Of a stretch of 64,000 nucleotides of DNA, positions 9,450 through 19,156 are shown in pieces. Position 1 is the stretch's first letter; each line of letters begins with the position of its first letter. The DNA comes from Bdellovibrionia bacterium (GTDB lineage Bacteria > Bdellovibrionota > Bdellovibrionia > Bdellovibrionales > JAUICD01): NCBI GenBank assembly GCA_030427965.1, contig JAUICD010000007.1:22435-86434 (forward strand), read 5' to 3'. The notes under the pieces are model-generated. The model worked only from the letters and a program-made list of their open reading frames with translations, made no database searches and was not told the origin of the DNA. A program made the position numbers and the translations under genes.

Positions 9450-10079
9450 TCACTTCCTCAATTTGTCATAATTCGCGTAGTCGCGACGAGCTTTCTTAGC
9501 TTGTTTTGCCCACTTCGCTTCTTCTCTCTTGTAGGTGGTTTCTTTTCCCTTCCACTCAGCAAGCTCTTCAGTCGCTTTCTGGCGCTTTTGATCGATTTCA
9601 GTTACGATCTCTCCAACCAGCTCTTGTTGCTCCTGCCAATGCTTCTTTTCAACCTCAATTTTATCAATCTTAGTTGAATACTGCTTCTTATTTTCCTTTC
9701 TCTGCTCTTGGTTGGATTGTAACTTTTTGACCTGAGCCATTAAAGCATCAATACGCTCTTGCTCCCTGGCGATTTTTTGATCCTCTGAACTTATCAGTTT
9801 CTCCAACTCTATTTTTTGCGAATCCAGTTTGATTTTATTTTCATTTGCCTTTTTAGCATTTTCTTGAACCTGTTGTTTTTGCTCACCAAGCTTCTGAACA
9901 GCAGTTTCAATTTCTTTAATATTTTGAGTTACAATTTTTAAATTGGACTCATATTGTTCATGGTTGATTTCACTGTTCTCTGCATTGGATTTTAATTTAT
10001 CCATTCTAGAATCAACACCATCATTGGCCTGTGCAACTGAAAATAGAGTCAAAACCAATATTACGATTGCAATCTTCAT
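9450..10079 (-). CDS. Periplasmic coiled-coil protein at the end of the Glt-like operon
   Basis: The 209-residue protein starts with a signal peptide (MKIAIVILVLTLFSVAQA, cut around residue 18) and is otherwise almost entirely Lys/Glu/Gln-rich helix with heptad character from about residue 25 to 185, so a long periplasmic coiled coil is predicted. No enzymatic motif is seen and I do not recognise a named family. AAGGAG lies 6 bases before the ATG, and the gene starts 10 bp after the 809-residue TPR gene, so it is very likely the last cistron of that operon. It could be a strut or spacer in the envelope complex, which is inference from position and shape. Confidence 0.8.
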   Translation of the reverse strand: MKIAIVILVLTLFSVAQANDGVDSRMDKLKSNAENSEINHEQYESNLKIVTQNIKEIETAVQKLGEQKQQVQENAKKANENKIKLDSQKIELEKLISSEDQKIAREQERIDALMAQVKKLQSNQEQRKENKKQYSTKIDKIEVEKKHWQEQQELVGEIVTEIDQKRQKATEELAEWKGKETTYKREEAKWAKQAKKARRDYANYDKLRK

Positions 10080-10089
10080 CTTTCTCTCC

Positions 10090-12519
10090 TTACCTTCTAG
10101 CCGTCTGGCTTGAACACATATCTTTTAATGACGAGCGATAATGCCCGATTTCATCTTCCCAAATTTCTCCATCAAAATTCCAATTCAAATCTTTGTTAAC
10201 TGCCGAAGCTGGAACACGGCCCTTGCGCCCCTTTCCACCAGAGGACAGATAGCGAATGTTCTCTCCACTTCCTGCTAAAACCTCATACCTCAGGAATTCA
10301 TTATTACTCAAAATAAGTCTCAACCTTCCTTGAATCGTACTTAAATTTCTTCGCAAAACTTGACCTGCACTTGCTTGTAAGTTCGATTTGATGGATCGAA
10401 GTTTTGCAACCGAATACTTACGGTATTTACCAAAACTTTTCTTTGATTCCTCAAGAACGGATATCTCAAATTTTAGAAATTTCTTTTGATTTGTTTCAAA
10501 AGCAATTTGACGCTTCCATTCGTTGATATTCTTAGCAAGTTTTGTCACTTTCTCTGCTTTTTTAATGCTCGCTTTCAGTTCACGAATTCGTTTATTGGTT
10601 TGAGAAAGATACCACTTCGCTCGATTTCTATCTTTTTGAATCAAACGTTCAATAAAACTGTATTGATTGATTTCATCCACCCTTGCGTTGACAGCTTCTT
10701 GAAGATTCAAAAACTCCTTCTGTCTTCCCATTTCTCTCAGTATTTGATGAGGAAGACCTTTATAAGATTTAACTTTGGTATTTCGAAGATATCCCACCAT
10801 AGTTTGATAATACTTCCTCTTAGATTTATTCGACTTCCTAAACTTCTTGACTGAAGCCAGCCATCGGCCATGGGTTTTTTCCAAGTACTCCAAACTCGAT
10901 CTTGCATCTCCAAACTGACAAAGGTTGAGATACCCAATTGTACGAATCACATAAGTCTCGGGTTTATAGGCAGCTCGAAAGTATGGGGAATGAAGAGAAT
11001 ACATGTTCCCTATTGCTCCAGGTGCATCTTTTACAAGTAACTGCATCCATCCCTGCTCTGTAAGTGCTTGAATCCAAAGCGGATGGTCTTTTCCAATTTT
11101 ATTAAAATTATCGATGGAGGTTTTAATTTTACGTCTTTCAAATGCCATTCGACCAAGATTGAGAGCCACAAGACTTATAAAATCTTTGTCCCCCTTATTT
11201 CCGATCTCCTTCTGAATTCGAGTAAGTCGGTCATAAGATTGATTCCTTTCCCCTAAAGAATACTCCGCTACTGCCTGAACAAACTGAGCACGGTAGTACT
11301 CTCTCTCTCCTTTTTTCACCCTTTCAGCAAACTTTTTTGCATTATTGAAGTGTTCAAGTCTCGCACTCGCCTTGGCAATGCGGTAATAAAACTGACCTTC
11401 AAGGTTCTTAGGTATGGATTCAGATGGAAGCTCACGAAGAGTACGCACAAGCTCTAATTCTTGATCTTTTGGCAAGTCTAAAAACATCTCTTGAAGTGCT
11501 CTCTTTTTGTAATCATTGCTTGATCCGTTTAATACCAATTTAAATTTTTCAGTGGCCTCTGTGAAAAGCCCCATCTTATGAAGACAAACAGCCATGTGAA
11601 AATTGACAAGATTTTTAAACCCAGCATCTCCATAACCACTCACATCATTGAGAAGCCCAGTGGCCGTGTGGCACTTGTTCCCATATTCCACGTAGATCAA
11701 AGCCTTTAAAACTTTGAATTCTTCTGGACTTAATTCTGCATAAGTTTTTTCGTGCACAACCGCATCTTTATTGATTTTATAAACAATGGATTTCACTTTT
11801 TCTAGAGTGACTCTCTTATCGGGAGCAAGACTTGCCAAATCAATCTTTTTTGCCCCCTCCACTGGAACAATATTTTTACCCAAGACTTGCTTGAGCACGC
11901 TTTCTTTCATTGGTAGAGGTGAACTCAGAACTTGAATTGGATAAATGTTTGGTTCCAAGATTTTAATTTCACCAATTTCAAAATTTTGTTGAGAGATCGA
12001 ATCCTCAACCCCAATATCTAGCTTTGGTATAGATCTTGACGATTTTTTATTTAAACGAAAAGTCGCGACCCCTGATTTTGTTTTGGATAACTTAGAGTCT
12101 GCTGCTCGACCTTTTATCCTTGAAAAAGCATTCTGTGATTTCACCTCATTCAATTCTTTCTTAATGTCTGAAGTGGCATTCTCAATACCCTTTCTATTTG
12201 GAAACTCTATTGACTTTTCATCAGCAACCTTTTTATTTGAATCAAACTGATTCTTGAGCTGAGTCCACATAGATTTCGCTTTGGATTTTAATCGTGAGAA
12301 AAACCCCTCTTCTTTAGCTTCACTATCTTCAGTCACAACTTGAACATTTTCTGCTTTATCAACATTGGCAATATCACGCCGACTCTCTTCTGAGGGGCCA
12401 CGCAAAGGAGGAGTCGCCAATAGATTCTCCAAACTCCACGCACCATCCCCACGCACTTCAATAGAGCTCATTGAAAAACAAAATAAGAGCATGAAAAGAC
12501 AGAAATTACTGACTTTCAT
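10090..12519 (-). CDS. Large periplasmic TPR protein of the Glt/Nfs-like operon
   Basis: From the ATG at 12519 (AAGGAGAGG upstream) the product has 809 residues: a signal peptide (MKVSNFCLFMLLFCFSMSS), a low-complexity basic region to about 180, then helical repeats resembling TPRs (for example LGRMAFERRKIKTSIDNFNKIG, QGWMQLLVKDAPGAIGNMYS) and a helical Lys-rich stretch near 610-700. The ATG lies inside the 3' end of the preceding barrel gene (14-bp overlap). TPR-rich periplasmic proteins are constant components of Agl-Glt and Nfs systems (GltC/GltD type), which is the closest analogy by context; no one-to-one assignment is claimed. Likely a scaffold between inner- and outer-membrane parts. 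Confidence 0.8.
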   Translation of the reverse strand: MKVSNFCLFMLLFCFSMSSIEVRGDGAWSLENLLATPPLRGPSEESRRDIANVDKAENVQVVTEDSEAKEEGFFSRLKSKAKSMWTQLKNQFDSNKKVADEKSIEFPNRKGIENATSDIKKELNEVKSQNAFSRIKGRAADSKLSKTKSGVATFRLNKKSSRSIPKLDIGVEDSISQQNFEIGEIKILEPNIYPIQVLSSPLPMKESVLKQVLGKNIVPVEGAKKIDLASLAPDKRVTLEKVKSIVYKINKDAVVHEKTYAELSPEEFKVLKALIYVEYGNKCHTATGLLNDVSGYGDAGFKNLVNFHMAVCLHKMGLFTEATEKFKLVLNGSSNDYKKRALQEMFLDLPKDQELELVRTLRELPSESIPKNLEGQFYYRIAKASARLEHFNNAKKFAERVKKGEREYYRAQFVQAVAEYSLGERNQSYDRLTRIQKEIGNKGDKDFISLVALNLGRMAFERRKIKTSIDNFNKIGKDHPLWIQALTEQGWMQLLVKDAPGAIGNMYSLHSPYFRAAYKPETYVIRTIGYLNLCQFGDARSSLEYLEKTHGRWLASVKKFRKSNKSKRKYYQTMVGYLRNTKVKSYKGLPHQILREMGRQKEFLNLQEAVNARVDEINQYSFIERLIQKDRNRAKWYLSQTNKRIRELKASIKKAEKVTKLAKNINEWKRQIAFETNQKKFLKFEISVLEESKKSFGKYRKYSVAKLRSIKSNLQASAGQVLRRNLSTIQGRLRLILSNNEFLRYEVLAGSGENIRYLSSGGKGRKGRVPASAVNKDLNWNFDGEIWEDEIGHYRSSLKDMCSSQTARR

Positions 12520-13318
12520 TTTCCTCTCCTTTTTTTGCGCCATCTCCGAAGTATCCCGTAATACCTATCATAAGGGTTGTTGAGAGTTGACTAGTATTGG
12601 AAACATTGTCTGGATTATTGTATTCACGCACTTTTTCGCTTGTGAGATAACGGTTTTGTAATTCAACTCGAATAGCCCAATTTTTATGTATGTATATTTG
12701 TTGAGCGATATCAAAATTGACTACAGGTGATGTCTCTGTCATTCCACCGTCTTCCGTTTGTTGTTCATAAGACAAAACTCCCAAGCCTGGTGAAAAAATA
12801 AAATCAAAATACAGAATTTTTTTATCAAAAAGACTCAACTTTGCATAAATCGGAACCCATTGAAATGAGGCTCCAATGTAGCTTTTAAAAATATTGTAGT
12901 CAGGAGTTGCTCCAAATTCCGATTCAAAGTTTGAAGTCATTTTACTGTCTTTCAAAAGATAATGTGTGTACTGCATTTCTACACCATATCTTTCAGTGAA
13001 GTAATACCCAACACTCAATTGAGCAGTATTACCAACACTAAAACCATCGTTGATCATCACTCCAAATCCCAAAGTGGTATTAAAGCGATTGGCTTTGGAG
13101 TAAAGCCTATTTTGTACAACTTTAAATTCAGTGTCTTTTGCCATCCAGTATTTTTCTTCAAGATCCGAGATATCAACCTTTCCACCCTTTTTCTGGGTTT
13201 TGGATTTTGCCTTACTCGATTTTCTAGATCTCTTATACTGATTTGATTGCGAATACGAAATCTCGCAAAAACCGAAAACCAACACGAATAGTATCAATAC
13301 AGTATTCTGAAGGCGCAT
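12506..13318 (-). CDS. Outer-membrane beta-barrel protein of the Glt/Nfs-like operon
   Basis: A 270-residue exported protein: signal peptide to about residue 23, a very basic linker (SRKSSKAKSKTQKKGGK), then alternating polar/apolar strands such as FNTTLGFGVMINDGF, LSVGYYFTERYGVEMQYTHY and WAIRVELQNRYLT that fit a small beta barrel. The pattern resembles the outer-membrane beta-barrel domain found in myxobacterial gliding and spore-coat clusters (GltA/GltB/NfsA/B type), but this is judged by eye. GGAGGG precedes the ATG at spacing 4. It probably forms the outer-membrane part of the machine. The C-terminus (GEENESQ) is hydrophilic rather than the classical final Phe. Confidence 0.75.
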   Translation of the reverse strand: MRLQNTVLILFVLVFGFCEISYSQSNQYKRSRKSSKAKSKTQKKGGKVDISDLEEKYWMAKDTEFKVVQNRLYSKANRFNTTLGFGVMINDGFSVGNTAQLSVGYYFTERYGVEMQYTHYLLKDSKMTSNFESEFGATPDYNIFKSYIGASFQWVPIYAKLSLFDKKILYFDFIFSPGLGVLSYEQQTEDGGMTETSPVVNFDIAQQIYIHKNWAIRVELQNRYLTSEKVREYNNPDNVSNTSQLSTTLMIGITGYFGDGAKKGEENESQ

Positions 13319-13367
13319 ATGACCCTCCCCCTTTTAGTGTGTTCCGTGACTCAATCTCTTTAAAAGT

Positions 13368-14834
13368 CTATTGGTGACTTTTAAATAAAAATGGATAAGT
13401 CACTTTCACGGTGGTGCCCCCTTTTGGTTCAGGAAACCTCCACCGTGCAACACGCCTCAGAATACATCCCTCGACCATGGCGTTTTTCAATGTTGTAGTT
13501 CCAATAGTTTGAGTCGTAACCCCTCCATTGGAACCGATATTAAAACTCACAAGCACTTTCCCGTACAATCCTGGGTCCGCACTCAATTGTCTTTCATAGC
13601 AATAACGAATTTGACCTAAATGCTTTTCAATAATCTCTGCAATTATGGATCGATCCAATCCACCATCTACAACTGTTTCATCTTCAATAATTCCAACCTC
13701 AGCGTTACCAACGCTTCCACCACTCAGTGAAGACCCATTCTTGTAGGAACCACTACCTCCACCCTTACCAGATGTTTTAATACCTTTGAGTTTAAATGCT
13801 CCCACACCTTTTGCCATGCCTTTGATCGCATTGGCCGAACCAATTGATGCCAATGCACGACCAGATCTAGCGGAATCTGGAGTTACCCCTCGAGCTTGTA
13901 TCGAATCAATATTGGAAATAGATCTTTTTGCAATTTTACCAATCAATGCACTTAAGCCTGCACTTCGAATTTTTGAAACAACTCTTGCTCCCTTCTTTGT
14001 TCCCGTTGGAATCGGAGCTTTGGCTGCAGATTTTGATGCCCCAGAGCCAGCTTTACTCAATCGTTTTTTAACAATTTTTTGAGCCTGTCTCTTGTTCTTC
14101 TTCGTAACTTTTGCATCAAATATCATACGGGCATATCTGTTCTTTTTGAGTTCGGGTAAATCCAATTCAACGTCAGGCTCCTGAGGCACGAAGACAATGG
14201 CCAAAAATAAAACAAGTAAAAACGACGTCACCCCTAACACTGGCCATTTTATGCGTGAATCAATCCGAAAAACCTCGGGCTCTGCTTTCTCTACACCCAT
14301 AACAAGTCGTTGAACAATTTCATATGTTCCTAGATCCTCAACATTCACTTCACCTGGGCTTGGCACGACAAATGTTTTTTCTTTTCCATCAATAATCGTT
14401 GTAAATACCTCATCGTGATTCAAACGAATGGTTTCTAGTATTTTGCCATTTCTTCGAATCAAAATTTGATGAAAACCTTCAATACTATTTCCTTCACTCA
14501 ATGACTTGAGATCTTCAAAGAGCGGTCGCCCCATGTTGACCAAAGTCAATTTTAAAAGATGATTTCCAATTTGAATTTCGCTTGAAGTATTGAGTTCAAC
14601 TTCAACAATGGATTTATTGTTGTGCCAAGTGCCCGACGCGCTCCCAAGGTCACATAATACCCATTCACCATTTCGACACTCAATAACAGAGTGAACAGGG
14701 GCCACATCTTCGCCAATAAGTCGAAGATCAACATTCTTGCCAGAGCCAATGACCACCATCCCATCTGTCGGCTCAATGACCGACCGACGAATATTAGTAT
14801 CCAAATGAATTTGCTCAATCACAAGCTTTTTCAT
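13368..14834 (-). CDS. FHA-domain inner-membrane protein with AgmX/PglI (TonB-like) C-terminus, GltG/NfsG-like
   Basis: The 488-residue protein has a cytoplasmic FHA domain (about 25-95; VIGSGKNVD, VHSVI and GSASGTWHNNK mark the phosphothreonine-binding face), one membrane helix at about 197-217 (WPVLGVTSFLLVLFLAIVF), a long Lys/Gly/Ser-rich periplasmic linker (about 220-390), and a C-terminal domain (about 395-488) with IRYCYERQL, YGKVLVSFNIG and VARWRFPEP, which is the AgmX/PglI C-terminal signature. This architecture is that of Myxococcus GltG/NfsG, which couples a cytoplasmic phospho-signal to periplasmic contacts energised by the TolQ/TolR motor. GAGGT precedes the ATG; the gene sits 2 bp from the small exported protein gene. 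Confidence 0.88.
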   Translation of the reverse strand: MKKLVIEQIHLDTNIRRSVIEPTDGMVVIGSGKNVDLRLIGEDVAPVHSVIECRNGEWVLCDLGSASGTWHNNKSIVEVELNTSSEIQIGNHLLKLTLVNMGRPLFEDLKSLSEGNSIEGFHQILIRRNGKILETIRLNHDEVFTTIIDGKEKTFVVPSPGEVNVEDLGTYEIVQRLVMGVEKAEPEVFRIDSRIKWPVLGVTSFLLVLFLAIVFVPQEPDVELDLPELKKNRYARMIFDAKVTKKNKRQAQKIVKKRLSKAGSGASKSAAKAPIPTGTKKGARVVSKIRSAGLSALIGKIAKRSISNIDSIQARGVTPDSARSGRALASIGSANAIKGMAKGVGAFKLKGIKTSGKGGGSGSYKNGSSLSGGSVGNAEVGIIEDETVVDGGLDRSIIAEIIEKHLGQIRYCYERQLSADPGLYGKVLVSFNIGSNGGVTTQTIGTTTLKNAMVEGCILRRVARWRFPEPKGGTTVKVTYPFLFKSHQ

Positions 14835-14836
14835 AA

Positions 14837-15076
14837 TTACCTCAAGTACTCCACAGATTCCTTAATGCTTTTATCAAAACTCTCGCGCACTTTATAAATT
14901 GGTACAAAATCAATTCCTCGCCTTTGAACAACATATGCCCCGTTGGGATTGCGAACCTTCCCGTCAATATTTGAACCATCAAAGTTCACTTCCTGAGTTT
15001 TTCGATACTTTACCTTCTGAGCAAACGCAGGAATCGAAATGACCAATAGAACTAAAAAAACAAGTCGATGTTTCAT
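14837..15076 (-). CDS. Small exported protein (79 aa) of the Glt/Nfs-like operon
   Basis: From the ATG at 15076 (GGGAG upstream) the product has 79 residues with a clear signal peptide ending in AFAQ (about residue 20). The mature part (about 60 residues) contains paired Arg/Lys and aromatic residues (YVVQRRGIDFVPIY) and no cysteine. I do not recognise a family. It lies between the TPR lipoprotein gene (stop at 15078) and the FHA gene, so it is almost certainly co-expressed with the envelope machine. A longer frame starting inside the upstream gene is possible but lacks a signal sequence at its start. Confidence 0.75.
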   Translation of the reverse strand: MKHRLVFLVLLVISIPAFAQKVKYRKTQEVNFDGSNIDGKVRNPNGAYVVQRRGIDFVPIYKVRESFDKSIKESVEYLR

Positions 15077-15077
15077 A

Positions 15078-15749
15078 TTATTCTCCCACTCCAGCAAGTC
15101 GTTTTTCACCAGAGGGCTTGATTTCAACACCTGCTTTTTGACAAGCTCTCAAACCTTCTTGAGCAATTTTATTGTTTGGCCTTCTCTGTAGAATCCAAAT
15201 AAATTCCTGACTTGCTCTTTCATAGTCATAGTCTGCAAGATAGATGGATCCCATGAAAACCCTAGCTTCAACAAGATTTGAATCTTCTTTCAAAGCTTTT
15301 TCAATCCAATAGACCGATCCAACTCGATCCCCTTCTGACCATGCAATGCGGCCCTTTTCATATAAAAAGAGAGGATAATTGTTTAAAACACTCAAAGCCT
15401 TTTCAATCATCCATTTCGCTTTAACAAATTGTTTTCGTTTATGAGCTACTACACTTGAAAAATAGTATCCCCAAGGGTTGTGATTGGATTTCTCAAGCAA
15501 AGCTTTTGCTTCTCTTTCTGCTGATACCAACTTGCCTTGAGCAATGCATGCAGCAGCATTCCTCATATGAATCCGCCAGTTCTTTGTTTTTACATTCAAT
15601 CTCTTTGGGCAATTTTTCTGCCCAAGAAAAACTGAAGATTGAATTTCCAAATTTTTCTTAAGATCTTTCTCATCCACACTGGTGGTACGAGTCCCAGTCG
15701 TCACACATCCTGATACTAAAATGAGAGTCAAGATCATTGCAATTCTCAT
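15078..15749 (-). CDS. TPR outer-membrane lipoprotein, GltE/AglT-like
   Basis: A 223-residue lipoprotein: signal peptide with lipobox LVSGC (lipidated Cys at residue 15), then at least three TPR-like helical pairs, for example HNPWGYYFSSVVAHKRKQF, FLYEKGRIAWSEGDR and VEARVFMGSIYLADYDYERA. Size, lipobox and TPR content match the AglT/GltE/NfsE proteins of Myxococcus, outer-membrane lipoproteins of the gliding or spore-coat machines. Its start overlaps the stop of the 966-residue TPR gene by 4 bases (ATGA), so the two are translationally coupled and may interact. Confidence 0.82.
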   Translation of the reverse strand: MRIAMILTLILVSGCVTTGTRTTSVDEKDLKKNLEIQSSVFLGQKNCPKRLNVKTKNWRIHMRNAAACIAQGKLVSAEREAKALLEKSNHNPWGYYFSSVVAHKRKQFVKAKWMIEKALSVLNNYPLFLYEKGRIAWSEGDRVGSVYWIEKALKEDSNLVEARVFMGSIYLADYDYERASQEFIWILQRRPNNKIAQEGLRACQKAGVEIKPSGEKRLAGVGE

Positions 15750-18646
15750 AATGCCCTCTCTTTAGGAAGCATAAGTCCTGGTCTATGTATGACATAGTTG
15801 GGATGTGCCACTTTCTTCAAATTCACCTTGTCCAACATTGTCTGTATAACACCAATTGACCCATCACGAAGATTCAGCTTCTTTGCCACTTTCATGGCTT
15901 CACTCAATGATTCAACATATTTGTCTTCCATTGGAAGTGCGAGATTTTCAAGTTCACTTTTGATAGCTTTTTTATCCTGTTTATTAAGTTTTCCAACAAG
16001 CTCTAAAGTTCTCAAAGATTTCGTATAGGCTTGATAGCACTCAGCTAAACCAATGAGAGATTTCACACTGACTTCTGGATCACCGTACGAAATTGCACTT
16101 TGAAAAGCTCTTTGAGCTTTATCAAGTTTATTTGTTTTGATTCCCAGAACCGCTGCCAATCGCTCTGGTCTAGATTTGACGCTTTGACGGTCAAATTCTT
16201 CTTTCAAAATTTGAGCTTGAACAAGACGTGCTTGAGCTTTGTATTTTCGGTTCTCATCCGAAGTTTTCATTTTTAAAGCGTAACCTGCTGTCTTAAATGC
16301 ACTTGGAGCATCTCCAGATTTCCACTGCTTCATTGCACGAAGAGCTAATATCTTAGATGAGTACGGCGAATAACCTCTCATCAAAATAAGTTTTTCAATT
16401 TGCTTCTTATTTGAACCTCGATCTTCTTGAGAATCGTAAATCAATTCCGCTGCACGAAGAGCTTGTTGAGGAGTGCCTGCCTCTAATGCAAGCTTTGCAT
16501 TTGCTTCTGCCTTTTTATAATTTCCTTCAATAAGGTAAAATTGAGCAGCAAGCATATTCCATTTTATGGCATTTCCTGCATCAATCTTAACAAGTGCATC
16601 TATAGCCTCTATAGCTCCTTTAAAATCAACAATATCCTCATAGGATTTCGCAGCACGCTGTAATGCAAAAAGAGAGTTTTTATTATTTGGGTATAATTTT
16701 GCGTATTGAAGAGAAAGGTCCGCACCTGATTTTTCATTGCCTGTTTTATAATAAAGCTCAATAGCGTTCCATCTAGCTTTCCCTGCAAGTTTGGACTTTG
16801 GATTTTCAGATGCAAATTTTGAATATCCTTTTGCAGCATCCACTAAATTGTCTGACTCTTCCATTTGCTGAACTTCTGCAAAGAAAGCTTGTTCATAGAT
16901 GGATTTGAGATTTCTATTGCGATCTCCCTTTCTATGAAACCTCATCAATTCTTTTGTCGATTTTTGAAGTGAAGCATAGTCTTTCTTAATATTTAGAATA
17001 TCAAGATACAAATTTTGAGCACGAATCCCTCTCTCTGTTTTAGGAAACTCCCATCCTAAACTTCTCAACTCAGGAGACGCCTCATCTAAGCGCCCTTTGT
17101 CATACGCGATAAAAGCACGTTTAAATCTAACATCTACAAGATATTTTCCTCTTGGATTCCGTTTTATATAATTTCTTGCAAGCTTCAAGAACAGTAATTC
17201 ATCTTCATCCGCCCACTTGTCTTTGACTGCTTTTTCAAGAGAAAAAAGTGCAGAGTAGCTTGAGTCATGGACAATTTTTTTATTTTTAGCTTTACTTCCA
17301 ACAGCGAAGTAATGTTCAACAGCCTTTCTGTATTTCTTACTTTGAAATAACAATTCGGCAAATGAATACTGAACTTTATAATCTTCTTCGTTTTCTATAG
17401 GAAGCAATAGAAAAGATTCATATGCGCTTTCAGAGGCCGCTGCAATAACTCCAACTCCTCGTGCTTTTCTGTTCTTGCTCCAAAGCTTGTGCCATTTCGC
17501 TGCAAAATTCTTACTTGTGCTTTTAGCCCTGTCTACACACTTGAAATTAACATCTTTACAAACCTCCACCATTTCACGTACCTGCTGTGAAGCCAAATCT
17601 CGTTTTCTCATTTTTTCATAAGTTTCAGCTAACATTTTATGAGATGTCGGCCTTTCTTGAGATTTTGGGTTGGCTGAAATAAACTCTTTCAACGTCGACT
17701 CAAGCGCCTCATGCCTATCATGATGATCAAACAACTGCGCAAGCTTGACAACGTATTGTCCTGCCTCTTCTTTCCCTGCAAATTTAGCAAAATATCGATA
17801 AGCATTTTCTGGCTTATGCACATCTGAGTAAAATAGCACCATATCATTTAAAGCTTCTTCTCTAAGATTGATGCTATTGTCGGCCTGAGTTAAGCTTTTT
17901 GAATAATCTAACAAATGCTCTAGTTCTTTCAACCCATCAGATGCACGCTTTAAATTGTACATCGCCCATGCTGATTTATAGACTCCATATGGGTAGACAC
18001 GAGAATTTGGATATTTTTTAATTTTTTGATACTCTACTAGTGCCGTTTTGTATTTTCTCTCTTTATAAAGCATTTCGCCTAACGCAAGTAGAGTATCTGG
18101 TACAATATCGGAATCTGGAAATTCAGCTAATAACTGGCGATACAGATTTTTTGCAAGTCTATTCTGTCCTATTTGTTGACGAGCAAAAGCATTATTGAAC
18201 ATAACCAAATCCAAATCTCGAAATCTTTTAAAACGCCGCTGAATAGAGTCGTATGTCTCAATCGCTTTGATCAAATATTTCTTAGAAGACGCTCGTTTCA
18301 CCCTCTTGGGAACGAGATTTACAATTGTTTCCGATTCTCTATGAATTTCATAAAATCGTTCAGATTTCGCACGACGCACAAAGAGTTCGGCCTTTCGAAA
18401 CCACAGCCCAGCCTCCAAGCCTGTTCCCCTGTAACGTCGAATCAGTTTATTCACCTGATTGAGAGCTTCTTTTTCAGACTTTTGAATCATAAGCTCAGCC
18501 TTTAAAGCTCTTACATCTCCTTGTGTCACAGATTTTGCATTTCCATATGAGAGATCTTCTGAAATATCAGTAACCCCCTCATCCGCCCATAAGTCGAATG
18601 CTGCAACAATAAAAAAGAATGTAAGAAAACCTAATACAATTCTCAT
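15746..18646 (-). CDS. Giant periplasmic TPR protein, GltD/NfsD-like
   Basis: The 966-residue product has a signal peptide (cut near residue 21, FDLWA) followed by about 900 residues of TPR/Sel1-like helical repeats, e.g. LYRQLLAEFPDSDIVPDTLL, AEYQKIKKYPNSRVYPYG-type units, KGYSKFASENPKSKLAG and NYKKAEANAKLALEAGTP. It resembles tol-pal YbgF-like and GltD/NfsD proteins that bridge the periplasm in Agl-Glt systems. No catalytic motif is visible. It follows the second TolR-like gene by 6 bp and overlaps the TPR lipoprotein gene by 4 bp. The role as a scaffold is inferred from architecture and context. Confidence 0.82.
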   Translation of the reverse strand: MRIVLGFLTFFFIVAAFDLWADEGVTDISEDLSYGNAKSVTQGDVRALKAELMIQKSEKEALNQVNKLIRRYRGTGLEAGLWFRKAELFVRRAKSERFYEIHRESETIVNLVPKRVKRASSKKYLIKAIETYDSIQRRFKRFRDLDLVMFNNAFARQQIGQNRLAKNLYRQLLAEFPDSDIVPDTLLALGEMLYKERKYKTALVEYQKIKKYPNSRVYPYGVYKSAWAMYNLKRASDGLKELEHLLDYSKSLTQADNSINLREEALNDMVLFYSDVHKPENAYRYFAKFAGKEEAGQYVVKLAQLFDHHDRHEALESTLKEFISANPKSQERPTSHKMLAETYEKMRKRDLASQQVREMVEVCKDVNFKCVDRAKSTSKNFAAKWHKLWSKNRKARGVGVIAAASESAYESFLLLPIENEEDYKVQYSFAELLFQSKKYRKAVEHYFAVGSKAKNKKIVHDSSYSALFSLEKAVKDKWADEDELLFLKLARNYIKRNPRGKYLVDVRFKRAFIAYDKGRLDEASPELRSLGWEFPKTERGIRAQNLYLDILNIKKDYASLQKSTKELMRFHRKGDRNRNLKSIYEQAFFAEVQQMEESDNLVDAAKGYSKFASENPKSKLAGKARWNAIELYYKTGNEKSGADLSLQYAKLYPNNKNSLFALQRAAKSYEDIVDFKGAIEAIDALVKIDAGNAIKWNMLAAQFYLIEGNYKKAEANAKLALEAGTPQQALRAAELIYDSQEDRGSNKKQIEKLILMRGYSPYSSKILALRAMKQWKSGDAPSAFKTAGYALKMKTSDENRKYKAQARLVQAQILKEEFDRQSVKSRPERLAAVLGIKTNKLDKAQRAFQSAISYGDPEVSVKSLIGLAECYQAYTKSLRTLELVGKLNKQDKKAIKSELENLALPMEDKYVESLSEAMKVAKKLNLRDGSIGVIQTMLDKVNLKKVAHPNYVIHRPGLMLPKERAL

Positions 18647-18652
18647 CTCTTC

Positions 18653-19156
18653 TTACTCCATAACTAGTACAGCCAACTTAACATCGGCATATCCAGCTAA
18701 CATTGATGTGTACATGACCTTCTTTAAAAGAGAATACGGCAACCCTTCATCTGCCTGCAAAACAACTTGCCCATTAAAATCAACAGCCTCATTTACATTG
18801 GCAATAGTCCGACTCTTTTCAGCTTTGTTATCTAAAGCCTTATATAAAGATCGAATAAACTTTGGATCGTCACGATCAAGATCTGCCTTTTGGATTTTTC
18901 CCTCAGCAAATTCAGTGATTTGCTCATCTTCTACAAAAATACCTTCTTTTGAAACGACAAGTTTCAAAGATTCTTTGGGGTCTGTTTGGCTTGTCGATTG
19001 TGGCAATTTCAATCCTTCTTGTGGGGTTATTTGAACTGCACTTGTTGAATAACTCTTCAAAAGGAAAACAAGTATGATAGTGAACATATCCACCATAGAA
19101 GTGACCTGTAATACAAATGTGGCATCATTTTTACCACGAAGCTGTCGGCGTTTCAT
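18653..19156 (-). CDS. ExbD/TolR-like motor protein with conserved Asp
   Basis: A 167-residue inner-membrane protein with one N-terminal transmembrane helix and a periplasmic domain. The helix contains the proton-pathway aspartate at D23 (TSMVDMFTIILVFLL), equivalent to E. coli TolR D23/ExbD D25. The periplasmic part ends in the usual strand-helix pattern (VVLQADEGLPYSLLKKVM, LAVLVME). GGAGGG in the last codons of the upstream gene serves as ribosome site. With the preceding TolR-like and TolQ-like genes it forms the proton-driven motor (AglQ/AglS type) expected to power the Glt-like machine. Confidence 0.9.
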   Translation of the reverse strand: MKRRQLRGKNDATFVLQVTSMVDMFTIILVFLLKSYSTSAVQITPQEGLKLPQSTSQTDPKESLKLVVSKEGIFVEDEQITEFAEGKIQKADLDRDDPKFIRSLYKALDNKAEKSRTIANVNEAVDFNGQVVLQADEGLPYSLLKKVMYTSMLAGYADVKLAVLVME